A stretch of 64,000 nt of DNA from Methanobacteriaceae archaeon (GTDB taxonomy: Archaea; Methanobacteriota; Methanobacteria; Methanobacteriales; Methanobacteriaceae). The position numbers and the translations under genes are program-made. Location of the stretch: the NCBI GenBank assembly GCA_013403005.1, contig JACBOA010000001.1:186001-250000 (forward strand), written 5' to 3'. Below are positions 29,935 through 38,475 of the stretch, piece by piece. The notes below the pieces were generated by a model that had not been told where the DNA came from, searched no databases, and saw only the letters and a program-made list of their open reading frames with translations. Each line of letters starts with the position of its first letter. Positions within the stretch are counted from its first letter, which is position 1.

Positions 29935-30915
29935 ATGATACTAGTAACTGGAGGGGCAGGATACATAGGCTCCCACGCCAATAAAGAGCTCAACCGTGCT
30001 GGATACGATACGGTAGTCCTGGATAATATGAGCTACGGGCACCAGGATTTTCTTAAGTGGGGAGTCCTGGAAGAAGTTGATCTTGCTGATTTAGTTTCAC
30101 TCAGAAAGGTTTTCCGGAAATATACCATCGATGCAGTGATGCACTTTGCAGCATTCACCTATGTAGGTGAATCAGTGGAAGATCCGGAAAAATACTACCT
30201 CAATAACCTGAAAAACACCCTTAATCTTCTCCAGGTGATGAATGAATTCAAGGTACGGAAGTTAGTTTTTTCATCAACCTGTGCTACCTATGGAAACCCT
30301 CAGGAAATCCCCATCACTGAAAACCATCCCCAAAATCCCATAAGTCCATATGGTAAGGGTAAATTTATGGTGGAACAGGTCCTAGCAGATTACAATGTGG
30401 CATATGATTTCCGATACGTTTCATTGCGTTATTTTAACGCAGCAGGAGCTGATCCTGAAGGTGATGTTGGAGAAAGGCACCATCCAGAAACTCATCTCAT
30501 ACCACTCATCTTAGATGCTGCAGCAGGGAAAAGAGAGGATATAAAAATATTCGGAACAGATTATCCCACAGATGATGGAACATGCATCAGGGATTACATA
30601 CACGTCACTGATCTGGCAGATGCCCATATAAAAGCCTTAAAATATCTGGAAGAAGGTGGTCAGAGTGAAGTTTTCAATCTGGGAAATGGAAACGGATTTT
30701 CAGTGAGGGAGGTAATAGAAGAGGCTAAAAAAGTTACAGGAAAAAAGATCAAAGCTACCGAAACAGAAAGAAGGCCTGGTGATCCTCCCATTCTGGTTGG
30801 AAGTTCCGAAAAGGCCCGCAGAATCCTGAAATGGCAACCTAAATATGATGATCTGAATAAAATCATCACCACAGCTTGGGAATGGCATAAAAAAGATAAT
30901 TCAATGTTAAATTAA
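29935..30915 (+). CDS. galE: UDP-glucose 4-epimerase
   Basis: The 326-residue short-chain dehydrogenase-type protein has the GalE motifs: VTGGAGYIGSHANKEL at the start, the catalytic FSSTCATYGNP and YGKGKFMVEQ (Tyr-x-x-x-Lys), LRYFNAAGADPEGDVGE, and DYPTDDGTCIRDYIHVTDLA. It interconverts UDP-glucose and UDP-galactose (or the N-acetyl forms) for surface glycans. No ribosome binding site is visible before the ATG. A TATA-like ACTATAAATGG at about 29901-29911 is only about 25-30 bases upstream, so a leaderless messenger is likely. It is convergent with galU and ends in a hairpin that overlaps its stop codon. Confidence 0.95.
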   Translation: MILVTGGAGYIGSHANKELNRAGYDTVVLDNMSYGHQDFLKWGVLEEVDLADLVSLRKVFRKYTIDAVMHFAAFTYVGESVEDPEKYYLNNLKNTLNLLQVMNEFKVRKLVFSSTCATYGNPQEIPITENHPQNPISPYGKGKFMVEQVLADYNVAYDFRYVSLRYFNAAGADPEGDVGERHHPETHLIPLILDAAAGKREDIKIFGTDYPTDDGTCIRDYIHVTDLADAHIKALKYLEEGGQSEVFNLGNGNGFSVREVIEEAKKVTGKKIKATETERRPGDPPILVGSSEKARRILKWQPKYDDLNKIITTAWEWHKKDNSMLN

Positions 30916-30936
30916 CAAATGAATTTGTTAATTTTT
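30912..30936 (+). terminator. Hairpin plus T5 overlapping the galE stop codon
   Basis: TTAACAAAT (30912-30920) pairs perfectly with ATTTGTTAA (30923-30931), and TTTTT follows. The hairpin begins within the last codons of galE and serves the tight 44-base convergent gap to galU. Confidence 0.65.
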
Positions 30937-30959
30937 AGATCTTCCTTTAAAAATTGTTT

Positions 30960-31805
30960 TTATTCTAAAACCTTCTTTAAATACTCTCTCAACTCTCCAT
31001 TTACTTCAGGATCCTGCAGGGCAATCTCCAGAGAACTTTTAAGCCATTCCACATTGTTCCCAATATCATAAATTCGTCCATCGAAAACATGGCCGTAAAC
31101 GTTATCCAATCGTCGCATGGCATCAGTTAACTGTATCTCCCCACCCACACCAGGCGGAACATCCTCAATATGGTCGAATATTTCTGATTCAAGCACATAA
31201 CGTCCGGTTATAGCTAAATCAGATGGTGCTTCATCTGGCCGTGGTTTCTCAACCATGTCCTCAATTTTATAAACAGAATCTTCAACCTGCTGTCCCTTAA
31301 TAATTCCGTAACGTTCAATTTTATCCCGGGGGACTCTTTCAATGGCAATAGCAGAAGATTTGTATTTTTCATGAATATTAAGAAGCTGTTTAGTACAGGG
31401 AGTTTTCGACTGACTAATTGTATCTCCCAGGAGAACGGCAAAGGACTGACCATCAATATGCTTTTTCGCACAAAGGATGGCATCTCCCAATCCCTTCTGC
31501 TGCTTCTGCCGGACGTAGTAGATATCTGCCATCTCTGATATGGCCTCCACTTCCACCAGGTAATCCATCTTACCACAGTTACGCAGAGAGTACTCCAGTT
31601 CAAAGGAACGATCGAAGTGGTCTTCAATGGATCTTTTTCCCTTACCAGTTATAATCAGTATATCATCGATTCCTGAGGCAACTGCTTCCTCCACCACGTA
31701 TTGTATAGTTGGTTTATTGTAAACAGGTAGCATTTCTTTTGGTTGGGCTTTGGTAGCTGGTAAGAACCGAGTTCCCAGCCCTGCGGCAGGTATAACAGCT
31801 TTCAT
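30960..31805 (-). CDS. galU: UTP-glucose-1-phosphate uridylyltransferase
   Basis: The 281-residue nucleotidyltransferase starts MKAVIPAAGLGTRFLPATKA with the GalU signature, followed by PKEMLPVYNKPTIQYVVEE, and has LGDTISQSKTPC and GEIQLTDAMR. It makes UDP-glucose from UTP and glucose-1-phosphate, feeding galE. It is the second gene of a two-gene unit: its ATG overlaps the rfbD stop by four bases (31802-31805). The KxxLPV motif and the absence of the RmlA-type GGSGTRL start separate it from dTDP-glucose synthases, so it does not replace the missing rfbA. Confidence 0.94.
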   Translation of the reverse strand: MKAVIPAAGLGTRFLPATKAQPKEMLPVYNKPTIQYVVEEAVASGIDDILIITGKGKRSIEDHFDRSFELEYSLRNCGKMDYLVEVEAISEMADIYYVRQKQQKGLGDAILCAKKHIDGQSFAVLLGDTISQSKTPCTKQLLNIHEKYKSSAIAIERVPRDKIERYGIIKGQQVEDSVYKIEDMVEKPRPDEAPSDLAITGRYVLESEIFDHIEDVPPGVGGEIQLTDAMRRLDNVYGHVFDGRIYDIGNNVEWLKSSLEIALQDPEVNGELREYLKKVLE

Positions 31806-32668
31806 AATCTTTCCTCTTTCATGATTTTTAATCCTTTTTTAGTATCCAGCATCCGAATTTTAAGATCTCTTCGGACTTTATTAACAGATAATGATGAATC
31901 ACGGGGCCTTTTTGCTTTTTGTTTTAACTCTGAACTACTTACAGGTTTAATGAGAGTTTCATCCAGTTCAAACACCCTTGCAATATTCAGTGCCAGTTGA
32001 AAGCGGCTGATCCTCTCACTGCCTGCAGTATGATATATTCCTGTTTTATTCTTCTCAATTATCCTTAAAATGGCCAGTGCAGCATTATTCGCCAGTGTGG
32101 GGGAATTGTAATGATCATCCACCACCTTTATTGTATGATTTTTTTGTAACTCATTTATAACCCAGTTAACGAAACCCGTCCGGTTATGCCATCCGTATAG
32201 TACACTTACCCGGGCAATTGCAAATTCAAGTTCAGATTTTTTTACTATCTCTTCGCCTTTAAGTTTTGTATAGGCATAGTAATTGAGGGGATTGGGCTTA
32301 TCATCCTCACTGTACATTCCCTTGCTGCCATCAAAGACAAAATCGGTGGAAACATATATCAACCGGGCTCCTAATTTTTCACAAATATTAACCAGGTTAC
32401 AAGTTCCCTTTACATTCACCTTCCATGCTAGTGCATGATTTTCTTCACAGTAGTCCACTTGGGTAAGTGCAGCGGAGTGTATAACCACATCTGGATTCAG
32501 ATAAGTTAACTTATCCAGAACCTCTTTCTCCTTTGTAATGTCCAGTGAGATGGTGTCTTTCAGAGGGTTATGATGATGGATGCTAATGATTTGGTAGTTT
32601 TCACAGGCAAGGTCCTGGAATCTGGAGCCTAACAATCCACTTCCTCCAGTTACCAAAACACGATCCAT
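31802..32668 (-). CDS. rfbD: dTDP-4-dehydrorhamnose reductase
   Basis: The 288-residue short-chain reductase has VLVTGGSGLLGSRF at the N-terminus, HSAALTQVDYCEEN, the catalytic YVSTDFVFDG and YYAYTKLKGEE (Tyr-x-x-x-Lys), and HTAGSERISRFQ. It completes dTDP-L-rhamnose by NADPH reduction of the 4-keto group. It is divergent from rfbC across 60 bases and cotranslated with galU through a four-base overlap, tying rhamnose and UDP-glucose supply together, presumably for surface glycans. Confidence 0.92.
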   Translation of the reverse strand: MDRVLVTGGSGLLGSRFQDLACENYQIISIHHHNPLKDTISLDITKEKEVLDKLTYLNPDVVIHSAALTQVDYCEENHALAWKVNVKGTCNLVNICEKLGARLIYVSTDFVFDGSKGMYSEDDKPNPLNYYAYTKLKGEEIVKKSELEFAIARVSVLYGWHNRTGFVNWVINELQKNHTIKVVDDHYNSPTLANNAALAILRIIEKNKTGIYHTAGSERISRFQLALNIARVFELDETLIKPVSSSELKQKAKRPRDSSLSVNKVRRDLKIRMLDTKKGLKIMKEERL

Positions 32669-32728
32669 GGTAATGGTTAATAAGCGCGAGATATATAAAA
32701 CTTTCCAAGAAGAATAAACGGTGTACTT

Positions 32729-33196
32729 ATGATTGAAGGCGTAAAAGTAAAGAAGCTTAAGGTCATTCCAGATGAGAGGGGCTGGCTAATGGAAATATTA
32801 AGAAATGATGATGATATTTATGAAAAATTCGGACAGGTATATCTGACCACAGCTTATCCTGGAGTGGTGAAGGCCTGGCATCTGCATAAAAAGCAGACTG
32901 ATAACTTCACCTGTGTCCATGGTCTGATGAAGGTTGCATTATATGATAGCAGGGAGGATTCCCCTACCTATGGTGAGATAAACGAATTTTTCATTGGAGA
33001 CAGAAACCCAATGCTCATAAGCGTCCCACCATACGTCTATCATGGTTTTAAAGCGGTGGGTGATGAAACAGCCTATTTTGTCAGCGTCCCCACCTTACCA
33101 TTTAACTACGATGACCCTGATGAATACAGACTTGACCCCGACACTGATGAAATACCCTACGACTGGATATTGGATAAGAGTAAAAAACATGGTTAA
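32729..33196 (+). CDS. rfbC: dTDP-4-dehydrorhamnose 3,5-epimerase-like protein
   Basis: The 155-residue cupin-type protein has DERGWLMEILR, VVKAWHLHKKQTDNF (catalytic His), VALYDSREDSPTYGE and ISVPPYVYHGFKA, matching RmlC-type epimerases. It is shorter than the classical 180-residue enzymes, a length usual for archaeal members. It catalyses double epimerisation of the 4-keto sugar made by RfbB, whose gene follows after 80 bases on the same strand. The order rfbC-rfbB here, with rfbD divergent, makes a compact rhamnose cluster without rfbA. Confidence 0.87.
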   Translation: MIEGVKVKKLKVIPDERGWLMEILRNDDDIYEKFGQVYLTTAYPGVVKAWHLHKKQTDNFTCVHGLMKVALYDSREDSPTYGEINEFFIGDRNPMLISVPPYVYHGFKAVGDETAYFVSVPTLPFNYDDPDEYRLDPDTDEIPYDWILDKSKKHG

Positions 33197-33276
33197 ATCC
33201 TTGATCTACACGCCTTTTGGGGGTATAAACATCTATCGTGGCATATTATTAGTATAGAAATGATATTGGCGATTTT

Positions 33277-34212
33277 ATGAAAATAATGATTACAGGTGGT
33301 GCGGGATTCATTGGATCCAACTTCGTACACCACATGAGTGAGAATGAGGATTATGAAATAATTGTCCTGGACAAATTAACTTATGCCGGGGATTTGGAAA
33401 ACCTCAAGGAAATCCGTGACAAAATAGAATTCGTAAAAGGGGACATTGCAGACGAAGAAACAGTTTCCAGTTCTATGAAAGACTGCGATATGGTAGTAAA
33501 CTTTGCTGCTGAAACCCATGTGGACCGTTCAATAAAAGACCCGGGTGTATTTGTAAAAACAGATGTTATAGGCACCTATAATCTTTTAGAAAGCGTGCGC
33601 AAGTACGATGTGGAGCGTTACTTGCAGATATCCACTGATGAAGTTTACGGTAGTATTGAAAATGGTTCATTTACTGAGGAAAGCAACGTGGATCCTTCCA
33701 GCCCCTATTCTGCCAGTAAAGCTGGGGGTGATTTGCTGGTAAGTGCCTACTGGAAGACCTATGGCACCCCGGTCATCATCACTAGGAGCAGTAACAACTT
33801 CGGGCCCCGGCAATACCCGGAAAAATTAATTCCCCTGTTTATTATGAACGCCATGCAGGATAAGCCGTTACCAGTTTATGGTGATGGTAAAAATGTTAGA
33901 GACTGGATATATGTCATGGATAACTGTAAGGGAATAGAAGTAGCCCTGATGAAAGGTAAGCTGGGAGAAGTCTATAATATTGGTGGAGGAAACGAGAGAA
34001 ATAATCTGGAGATAACCCACCTTATACTGGAACTCTTGGGAAAACCAGAGAGCCTGATAACCTTTGTTGAAGACCGTTTAGGTCATGATCGGCGTTATTC
34101 CCTGGATTCTTCCAAGATCATGAAACTGGGCTGGATGCCTGAAACTCCTTTTGAGGATGCCATGCGGGAAACTGTGGAATGGTATAAAAAAAACTTCTCC
34201 AGGTTTGAATAA
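33277..34212 (+). CDS. rfbB: dTDP-glucose 4,6-dehydratase
   Basis: The 311-residue protein starts MKIMITGGAGFIGSNFVHHM and has the RmlB motifs NFAAETHVDRSI, ISTDEVYGSI, PYSASKAGGDLL (Tyr-x-x-x-Lys) and SSNNFGPRQYPEKLIPLF. It oxidises C4 and removes water to give the 4-keto-6-deoxy sugar, the committed step to rhamnose. It follows rfbC and probably shares its transcript. The chain ends in a typical ETVEWYKKN helix. Assignment is firm. Confidence 0.95.
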   Translation: MKIMITGGAGFIGSNFVHHMSENEDYEIIVLDKLTYAGDLENLKEIRDKIEFVKGDIADEETVSSSMKDCDMVVNFAAETHVDRSIKDPGVFVKTDVIGTYNLLESVRKYDVERYLQISTDEVYGSIENGSFTEESNVDPSSPYSASKAGGDLLVSAYWKTYGTPVIITRSSNNFGPRQYPEKLIPLFIMNAMQDKPLPVYGDGKNVRDWIYVMDNCKGIEVALMKGKLGEVYNIGGGNERNNLEITHLILELLGKPESLITFVEDRLGHDRRYSLDSSKIMKLGWMPETPFEDAMRETVEWYKKNFSRFE

Positions 34213-34308
34213 ACCTTATTTTTTCATTTTTTTTGTTCAAAAATGTGGAGATTATCAAGGAGTAATATGTAAGAGTTAATCTAATTATTTGCATTTGAAA
34301 ATTTTTTA

Positions 34309-34629
34309 TCATAAATCTATTTTCAATTTTTTTAAAATATTTACAAAACTTTGCTCTGTTATTCCATTAATTCTAAGAGTTTTTCGCCGACTTTTATGTC
34401 CAGATACTATTTCGGTTTCATACCCAGTAAGTTTTGAGAATTCTTTCATTATTTCCTTATTGGCTTTCCCTTTGCTTGGAGGTGCTTTGATTTTAACTTC
34501 AAGAGTTTGCCTCCATTGATTGTAACCGGTGATCTGAAATTTACTCGAGTTTGGTGATACTTCTATGTTAACGGTTATTCCTTTGGCAGTAGATTGAACT
34601 CTATTCATTTTAATCATCTTTTCAATCAT
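34309..34629 (-). CDS. DUF167 (YggU-type) protein
   Basis: The 106-residue protein matches DUF167: ITVNIEVSPNSSKFQI, VKIKAPPSKGKANKEIMKEF (the family's hallmark APP..GKAN..) and IVSGHKSRRKTLRI. The fold is small alpha/beta and the function is unknown in all domains of life. Met codons at residues 1, 5 and 8 are all possible starts. It stands alone between rfbB (convergent) and the tRNA gene. Confidence 0.82.
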   Translation of the reverse strand: MIEKMIKMNRVQSTAKGITVNIEVSPNSSKFQITGYNQWRQTLEVKIKAPPSKGKANKEIMKEFSKLTGYETEIVSGHKSRRKTLRINGITEQSFVNILKKLKIDL

Positions 34630-34829
34630 TCAATGATTGATTTATCATCTGCATCCCCAATATTATCCTTATTCAATCCTTTAAATTTTTAAGATTGTAA
34701 AAAATAGGTATTAAAGTATTTATCCCTATAGATAATATTCTATTCACTTAATTTATTTTTTCATGAATTAGGGTAATTTTTTTACCCATTTATAATAATG
34801 GATACTGTGGATGCTCACATAAGGTAACC

Positions 34830-34837
34830 TTTAAATA
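34830..34837 (+). promoter_or_regulatory. TATA box before tRNA-Leu
   Basis: TTTAAATA, preceded by a purine-containing AACC element, lies about 55-60 bases before the tRNA, predicting a transcript start near 34858 and a short 5' leader removed by RNase P. Confidence 0.5.
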
Positions 34838-34884
34838 GTGAAAGTGAGAGATGATGGTATGCTTTACTCTCATGTGTGAGAATC

Positions 34885-34979
<95 letters not shown>

Positions 34980-35004
34980 TTTAGATTGTATTAATTAATT
35001 AAAA

Positions 35005-35439
35005 CTATTTTAAATTTATTTCAGGGTTTTGAACGTTTATGGTAACCTTTAATGTTTTCCCTGATCTAAGATCCTCTACCAGATCTGGGTTTAAATCAAC
35101 AGCTGCCTTATCTGCACGTATCATGAGGGTTCGGCTGCAAATGTAATCGCTCTTGCGGCACACCATGTCGGTGGGATGATCCAGAGTCAGTCCAGGATGA
35201 CCATACCCGATAATCATGTCAGAAGCGTTTTCTGTTTCCAAAATTACTTGGACTTGGCTTTTCTCATGCTGAATTGCCCTCTTCATTTGCTGGGGCAAAT
35301 CATTCAAGGACACTTTAGATGATACTCCTACTATACAATCAGCTGCCAGTCCAATATCCTTATCTCGAGTTACTTCGAATGTGCTGTGATGTTTGCTGGT
35401 AATATTGTGATGTCCATGGGCCTTGAAGGTATATTTCAT
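35005..35439 (-). CDS. DUF371 protein
   Basis: The 144-residue protein matches the archaeal DUF371 family: FKAHGHHNITSKHHSTFEVT at the start, DCIVGVSSKVSLNDLP in the middle and GYGHPGLTLDHPTDMVCRKS, followed by DAD-like Arg/Lys-rich strands. Conserved His and Cys residues could bind a metal, but no activity is known to me. It is a single gene, convergent with the tRNA. The ATG is preceded by GGGTGATT. Confidence 0.8.
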   Translation of the reverse strand: MKYTFKAHGHHNITSKHHSTFEVTRDKDIGLAADCIVGVSSKVSLNDLPQQMKRAIQHEKSQVQVILETENASDMIIGYGHPGLTLDHPTDMVCRKSDYICSRTLMIRADKAAVDLNPDLVEDLRSGKTLKVTINVQNPEINLK

Positions 35440-35595
35440 TAATTAATCACCCATTAATTAGTTAAGTTCTAGCTATTTAATATCTAATATGAACAATAAT
35501 TCAAATTGAGGTAATGGATTAATAATATTTAAGAAATCATTTGGATTTTCAAGTTAGTTAGATAAACACACTAGTTTCAAAATCATCCCTCAGTA

Positions 35596-35980
35596 TTGGG
35601 TAATAAGGAGGATAAACAATTTTTTAAAGATAAAATTCTTGATGAGCTAAATCTGGTTCTAAAAACAGACCCGGGCCTAGTTGTTTTGTCAGGATGCGCA
35701 CATCAAGGTGTGATTAACATTCTCTATTTTATTAGGAGTACTTCCAAGATAAGGAATACTTCCAAGATGAAATATGTGGTTTATTGAGGATCAAACCTAG
35801 TTCAAGTCACCTGCCAGATTATAGAAAAAACATGAATGGCTTTAGAAAACCAGGTCTTAAAAATGGTAGCATTAGGGCACTGCACGGGGTTTAAGGATAT
35901 TTAAAATGTTTTATAGTGGTTTCAAGATAAATTCATTTCCATGCAGCTGGTTTGAAATCATAGTTGAACTGGGAAATTTA
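35596..35980 (+). pseudogene. Decayed metallo-beta-lactamase-fold hydrolase (C-terminal remnant)
   Basis: The remains of an RFAP-synthase-like/MBL hydrolase can be read across several frames. Residues DELNLVLKTDPGLVVLSGCA plus HQGVINIL (from 35638) match the family's GLVVLTGCSHAGIVNI block. Where the family has VIGGFHL, the frame reads VVY-stop-GSNL, with TGA in place of GGA at 35785-35787. Further on, ALGHCTGFKD (about 35871-35898) matches the family's HCTG motif in another frame, and SWFEIIVEL near 35950 resembles the end. The N-terminal half, with the HxHxDH site, is missing. An 18-base duplication (copies of TACTTCCAAGAT at 35739 and 35757) adds extra residues. Confidence 0.75.
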
Positions 35981-36027
35981 ATGGCATTAAAGATTAGATG
36001 TGAAATGATCAGAGGATAATAATTCAT

Positions 36028-36471
36028 ATGACTCACAAAACAATTCGGAAGGGCACATACTGTATTTTCATTCAATTAAAAAAGGGTCAGGTTATTCAGA
36101 TTGGGAAACTAGGTAAAATAAATTTTCATAAAGGTTATTATGTTTATGTGGGTTCTGCTATGAACTCCTTGGATGGCAGGATACAGAGACATTTAGGAAA
36201 TAGTAAAAAACTCCACTGGCATATTGACTACCTCTTGGAAAACCCTCAGTCAGAGATAATGGGAGTATACTTGTCAGATGATGGTGTAAAACATGAATGT
36301 GAAATTGCCACCCAAATTGCCCTTCAAGGGGTAGAAATTCCCAATTTTGGCTCTTCGGATTGTAAATGCAAATCCCATCTAATTTACTTTGCCTCAGCTT
36401 TTGAAGCTGATTTTTCATGTAGAAGTGCATTTGAAAAGTTAGGATTACAATTAGGTAAATTTAGGGCTTAA
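36028..36471 (+). CDS. DUF123 (GIY-YIG-like) protein
   Basis: The 147-residue protein is a stand-alone DUF123 domain: KGTYCIFIQLKKGQVIQIGK, YYVYVGSAMNSLDGRIQRHL (the GIY-YIG-like core with Tyr and Arg), WHIDYLLENPQSEIMGVYL, and a cysteine-rich GSSDCKCKSHLIYF segment. In archaea this domain often sits behind endonuclease III, suggesting a DNA repair or structure-specific nuclease role, but no activity is established to my knowledge. No operon partner: upstream is the MBL remnant, and cfbC is convergent. Confidence 0.85.
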   Translation: MTHKTIRKGTYCIFIQLKKGQVIQIGKLGKINFHKGYYVYVGSAMNSLDGRIQRHLGNSKKLHWHIDYLLENPQSEIMGVYLSDDGVKHECEIATQIALQGVEIPNFGSSDCKCKSHLIYFASAFEADFSCRSAFEKLGLQLGKFRA

Positions 36472-36533
36472 TTTGATAAGTTTATGACTTCTCCTTAAGA
36501 ATAAAAAAATCTAAATGATTATAGAAAATCATT

Positions 36534-37331
36534 TCACTGGAAATCCCTGAAAAATTCTTCAAATTCATCTACATCCATGGGCTCGGGTACCACAAACTTC
36601 TGGTTATCATAGATTGTTTTGGAAAGTTCACGGTATTTTTGGGCCTGTGCTGAGTCTGGGTACTTCTCCACTACTGTTTTAGCATCAATCTCACTTTTCT
36701 GAACCAGTTCACTCCGCGGGATAATTCCAATAACTTGACTTCCGATTCTACGGGCGAATTCTTCCACAATCTCCACTTCTTTGTTAATTCCTCTGCAGTT
36801 GCATATTATCCCTCCCAGATTGCTTTTAAGCTTTTTAATACCTTTGGAGATGTTATTAGCAGCATATAATGCCATGTACTCTCCAGAAGTCACAATGTAT
36901 ACCTCATCAGCATAGTCTTCCCTCAAAGGGACTGCGAATCCTCCGCAAACAACGTCTCCTAGCACATCGTAGATGATAACTTCTCCTTCATCAGAAAAGA
37001 CTTCCAAGTTTTCCAGGAGTTTCATGGCTACAATCACTCCTCTTCCTGCGCAGCCAACTCCAGGTTCGGGCCCTCCACTTTCCACACAGCTCACACCACC
37101 AAATCCTTTAAAGAGAACATCCTCCTGGTTGGCATCCCTTTTTTCTTTTAGGATGTCCAGTATGGTGGGTATTCTCATTCCCACCAGAGTTCTTGTGGTG
37201 TCTGCTTTAGGGTCGCAGCCTATAACCAGCACTTTTTTATTTTCTGAGTAAGCTGCGGCCAGGTTGGAGACAATGGTGGATTTGCCAATACCTCCCTTCC
37301 CGTAAATGGCAATGTTTTTGTTTTTACTCAT
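36534..37331 (-). CDS. cfbC: CfbC, NifH-like reductase of coenzyme F430 synthesis
   Basis: The 265-residue protein is a NifH-family ATPase: P-loop GKGGIGKST (11-19), switch segments CDPKADTTR and DVLGDVVCGGFA, and the two cluster-ligand cysteines C94 (GVGCAGRG) and C129. No nitrogenase genes are near. In Methanobacteriales this NifH homologue (NflH/CfbC) delivers electrons to CfbD to cyclise Ni-sirohydrochlorin a,c-diamide for F430, the cofactor of methyl-coenzyme M reductase. True NifH is the alternative, but the sequence lacks its longer C-terminal part. The ATG overlaps the stop of the CBS gene by four bases. Confidence 0.88.
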   Translation of the reverse strand: MSKNKNIAIYGKGGIGKSTIVSNLAAAYSENKKVLVIGCDPKADTTRTLVGMRIPTILDILKEKRDANQEDVLFKGFGGVSCVESGGPEPGVGCAGRGVIVAMKLLENLEVFSDEGEVIIYDVLGDVVCGGFAVPLREDYADEVYIVTSGEYMALYAANNISKGIKKLKSNLGGIICNCRGINKEVEIVEEFARRIGSQVIGIIPRSELVQKSEIDAKTVVEKYPDSAQAQKYRELSKTIYDNQKFVVPEPMDVDEFEEFFRDFQ

Positions 37332-37801
37332 CCCCTCACCATGGCTCCAATAATGTCTCCTCTGGTGATGATTCCCACCATTTTTCCTTGGGAATCCACT
37401 ACAGGTAACCTTTTAACATCATGAGTGTCCATTAATTTGGCTGCATCCGAGATATCTGCATCCGGGCTGATGGTGACTACCTTTTTAGTCATTATTTCTC
37501 CAATAAGGATGCTGGCAGCTTTGTTCATGTCTTCGGTTATTTCGTCCATTTCATATTTCATGCGCAAGGGTAGTTCAATTAGATCCAGAGGTGCAGGTAG
37601 GATCAGGTTCATATGGGGGGAGTGAACTTCTATGAGTCGCATGATATCGCCTTCACTGATGATTCCTACCAGATGGCCTTCATTATTTACTACTGGTGCG
37701 CCACTGATCTTGTTTTCACGCAGTCTTCCAGCCACATCAATGATGCGATCATCCACCTTGAATGTGATTACCTCTTTTTCCATGGCATCCTCAATTTTCA
37801 T
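37328..37801 (-). CDS. Two-CBS-domain protein, coupled to cfbC
   Basis: The 157-residue protein consists of a tandem CBS pair: AMEKEVITFKVDDRIIDVAG...GAPVVNNEGHLVGIISEGDI, then IMTKKVVTISPDADISDAAK...RLPVVDSQGKMVGIITRGDI. Such pairs form a Bateman module binding adenosyl ligands (AMP, ATP, SAM). A hydrophobic insertion with HSPHMNLILPAPLDLI links the two halves. Because its stop overlaps the cfbC start, it may set F430 synthesis in response to energy or SAM state, which is inference. It has no other effector domain. Confidence 0.88.
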   Translation of the reverse strand: MKIEDAMEKEVITFKVDDRIIDVAGRLRENKISGAPVVNNEGHLVGIISEGDIMRLIEVHSPHMNLILPAPLDLIELPLRMKYEMDEITEDMNKAASILIGEIMTKKVVTISPDADISDAAKLMDTHDVKRLPVVDSQGKMVGIITRGDIIGAMVRG

Positions 37802-38475
37802 TACATCAACTCCTTATCCATAAAAATATTCTTAAATGATATTTTTTTTATCATTTTTATCTAAATCTCATATTATCTTAAATTAATCCTTCGTTTATCT
37901 CCAATAGATACAGATATAATTTCTTCATCATTGTTAATGCTATTGATCCTACTCCTATAATTGTTTTTTATAAAAAGTGTTCATATTTAAAGGGAAATTT
38001 CTTCCAATATCATTTACTGGAGATATTTTTCAATATTTATGATTCAAAATAACTTTTCATAGAGAATTGTTTCATATCTGTCATGGTATTATAAGATTGA
38101 AAAAGAAGATTATAAGGGATTTAGACCACTCAAAGATTCATTAATTAACTTATTCTTTTGGAATAGAACATGATTTTAGAACTCTCTCTAGGTCCGCAAT
38201 AACTTGACTATTATATCGGCATAAATGAAAGTGAATTTAATTAAATTATAGGCTAAATAAAGAGAAATAACTACAAAGACTGGAAATGAAAATAAATTCA
38301 ATCTCTAAAAAACTAAAGAATTAGTTCAGTCCTTTACATGTAATTTTTGCTAGTGAATGCCTTTGAGAACACTGTATGAACTGTCCATGCCTAATCTCAG
38401 TGTTGCCGGGGCCGAGGTAACATGTCTGAGTACTTTTTTTAGTAAATATATTCTTTATTATTTACATTTGAAGTT
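37802..38475 (+). other. 674-base gene-free region containing a possible small RNA
   Basis: No coding frame is credible here. The sequence is AT-rich until about 38340, then becomes GC-richer for 90 bases and ends in a strong hairpin and T-run on the plus strand (38394-38441), although no plus-strand gene lies upstream. A TATA-like AATTATAGG/TAAATAAAG stretch lies at about 38244-38262. Confidence 0.4.
38345..38441 (+). ncRNA. Candidate plus-strand small RNA ending in a hairpin and T7
   Basis: CTCAG (38395-38399) pairs with CTGAG (38426-38430), and TGTTGCC (38400-38406) pairs with GGTAACA (38415-38421, one G-U), around the loop GGGGCCGA. After TAC come seven T residues (38434-38440). The GC content contrasts with the surroundings, as expected for a structured RNA in an AT-rich genome. 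The 5' end is a guess. It would run towards the 3' end of the convergent U32 gene. It could also simply be a terminator read-through guard. Confidence 0.4.

Noticed and set aside
36534..37331. Nitrogenase reductase NifH
   Set aside because: No nif genes nearby, short C-terminus, and the neighbourhood fits CfbC.
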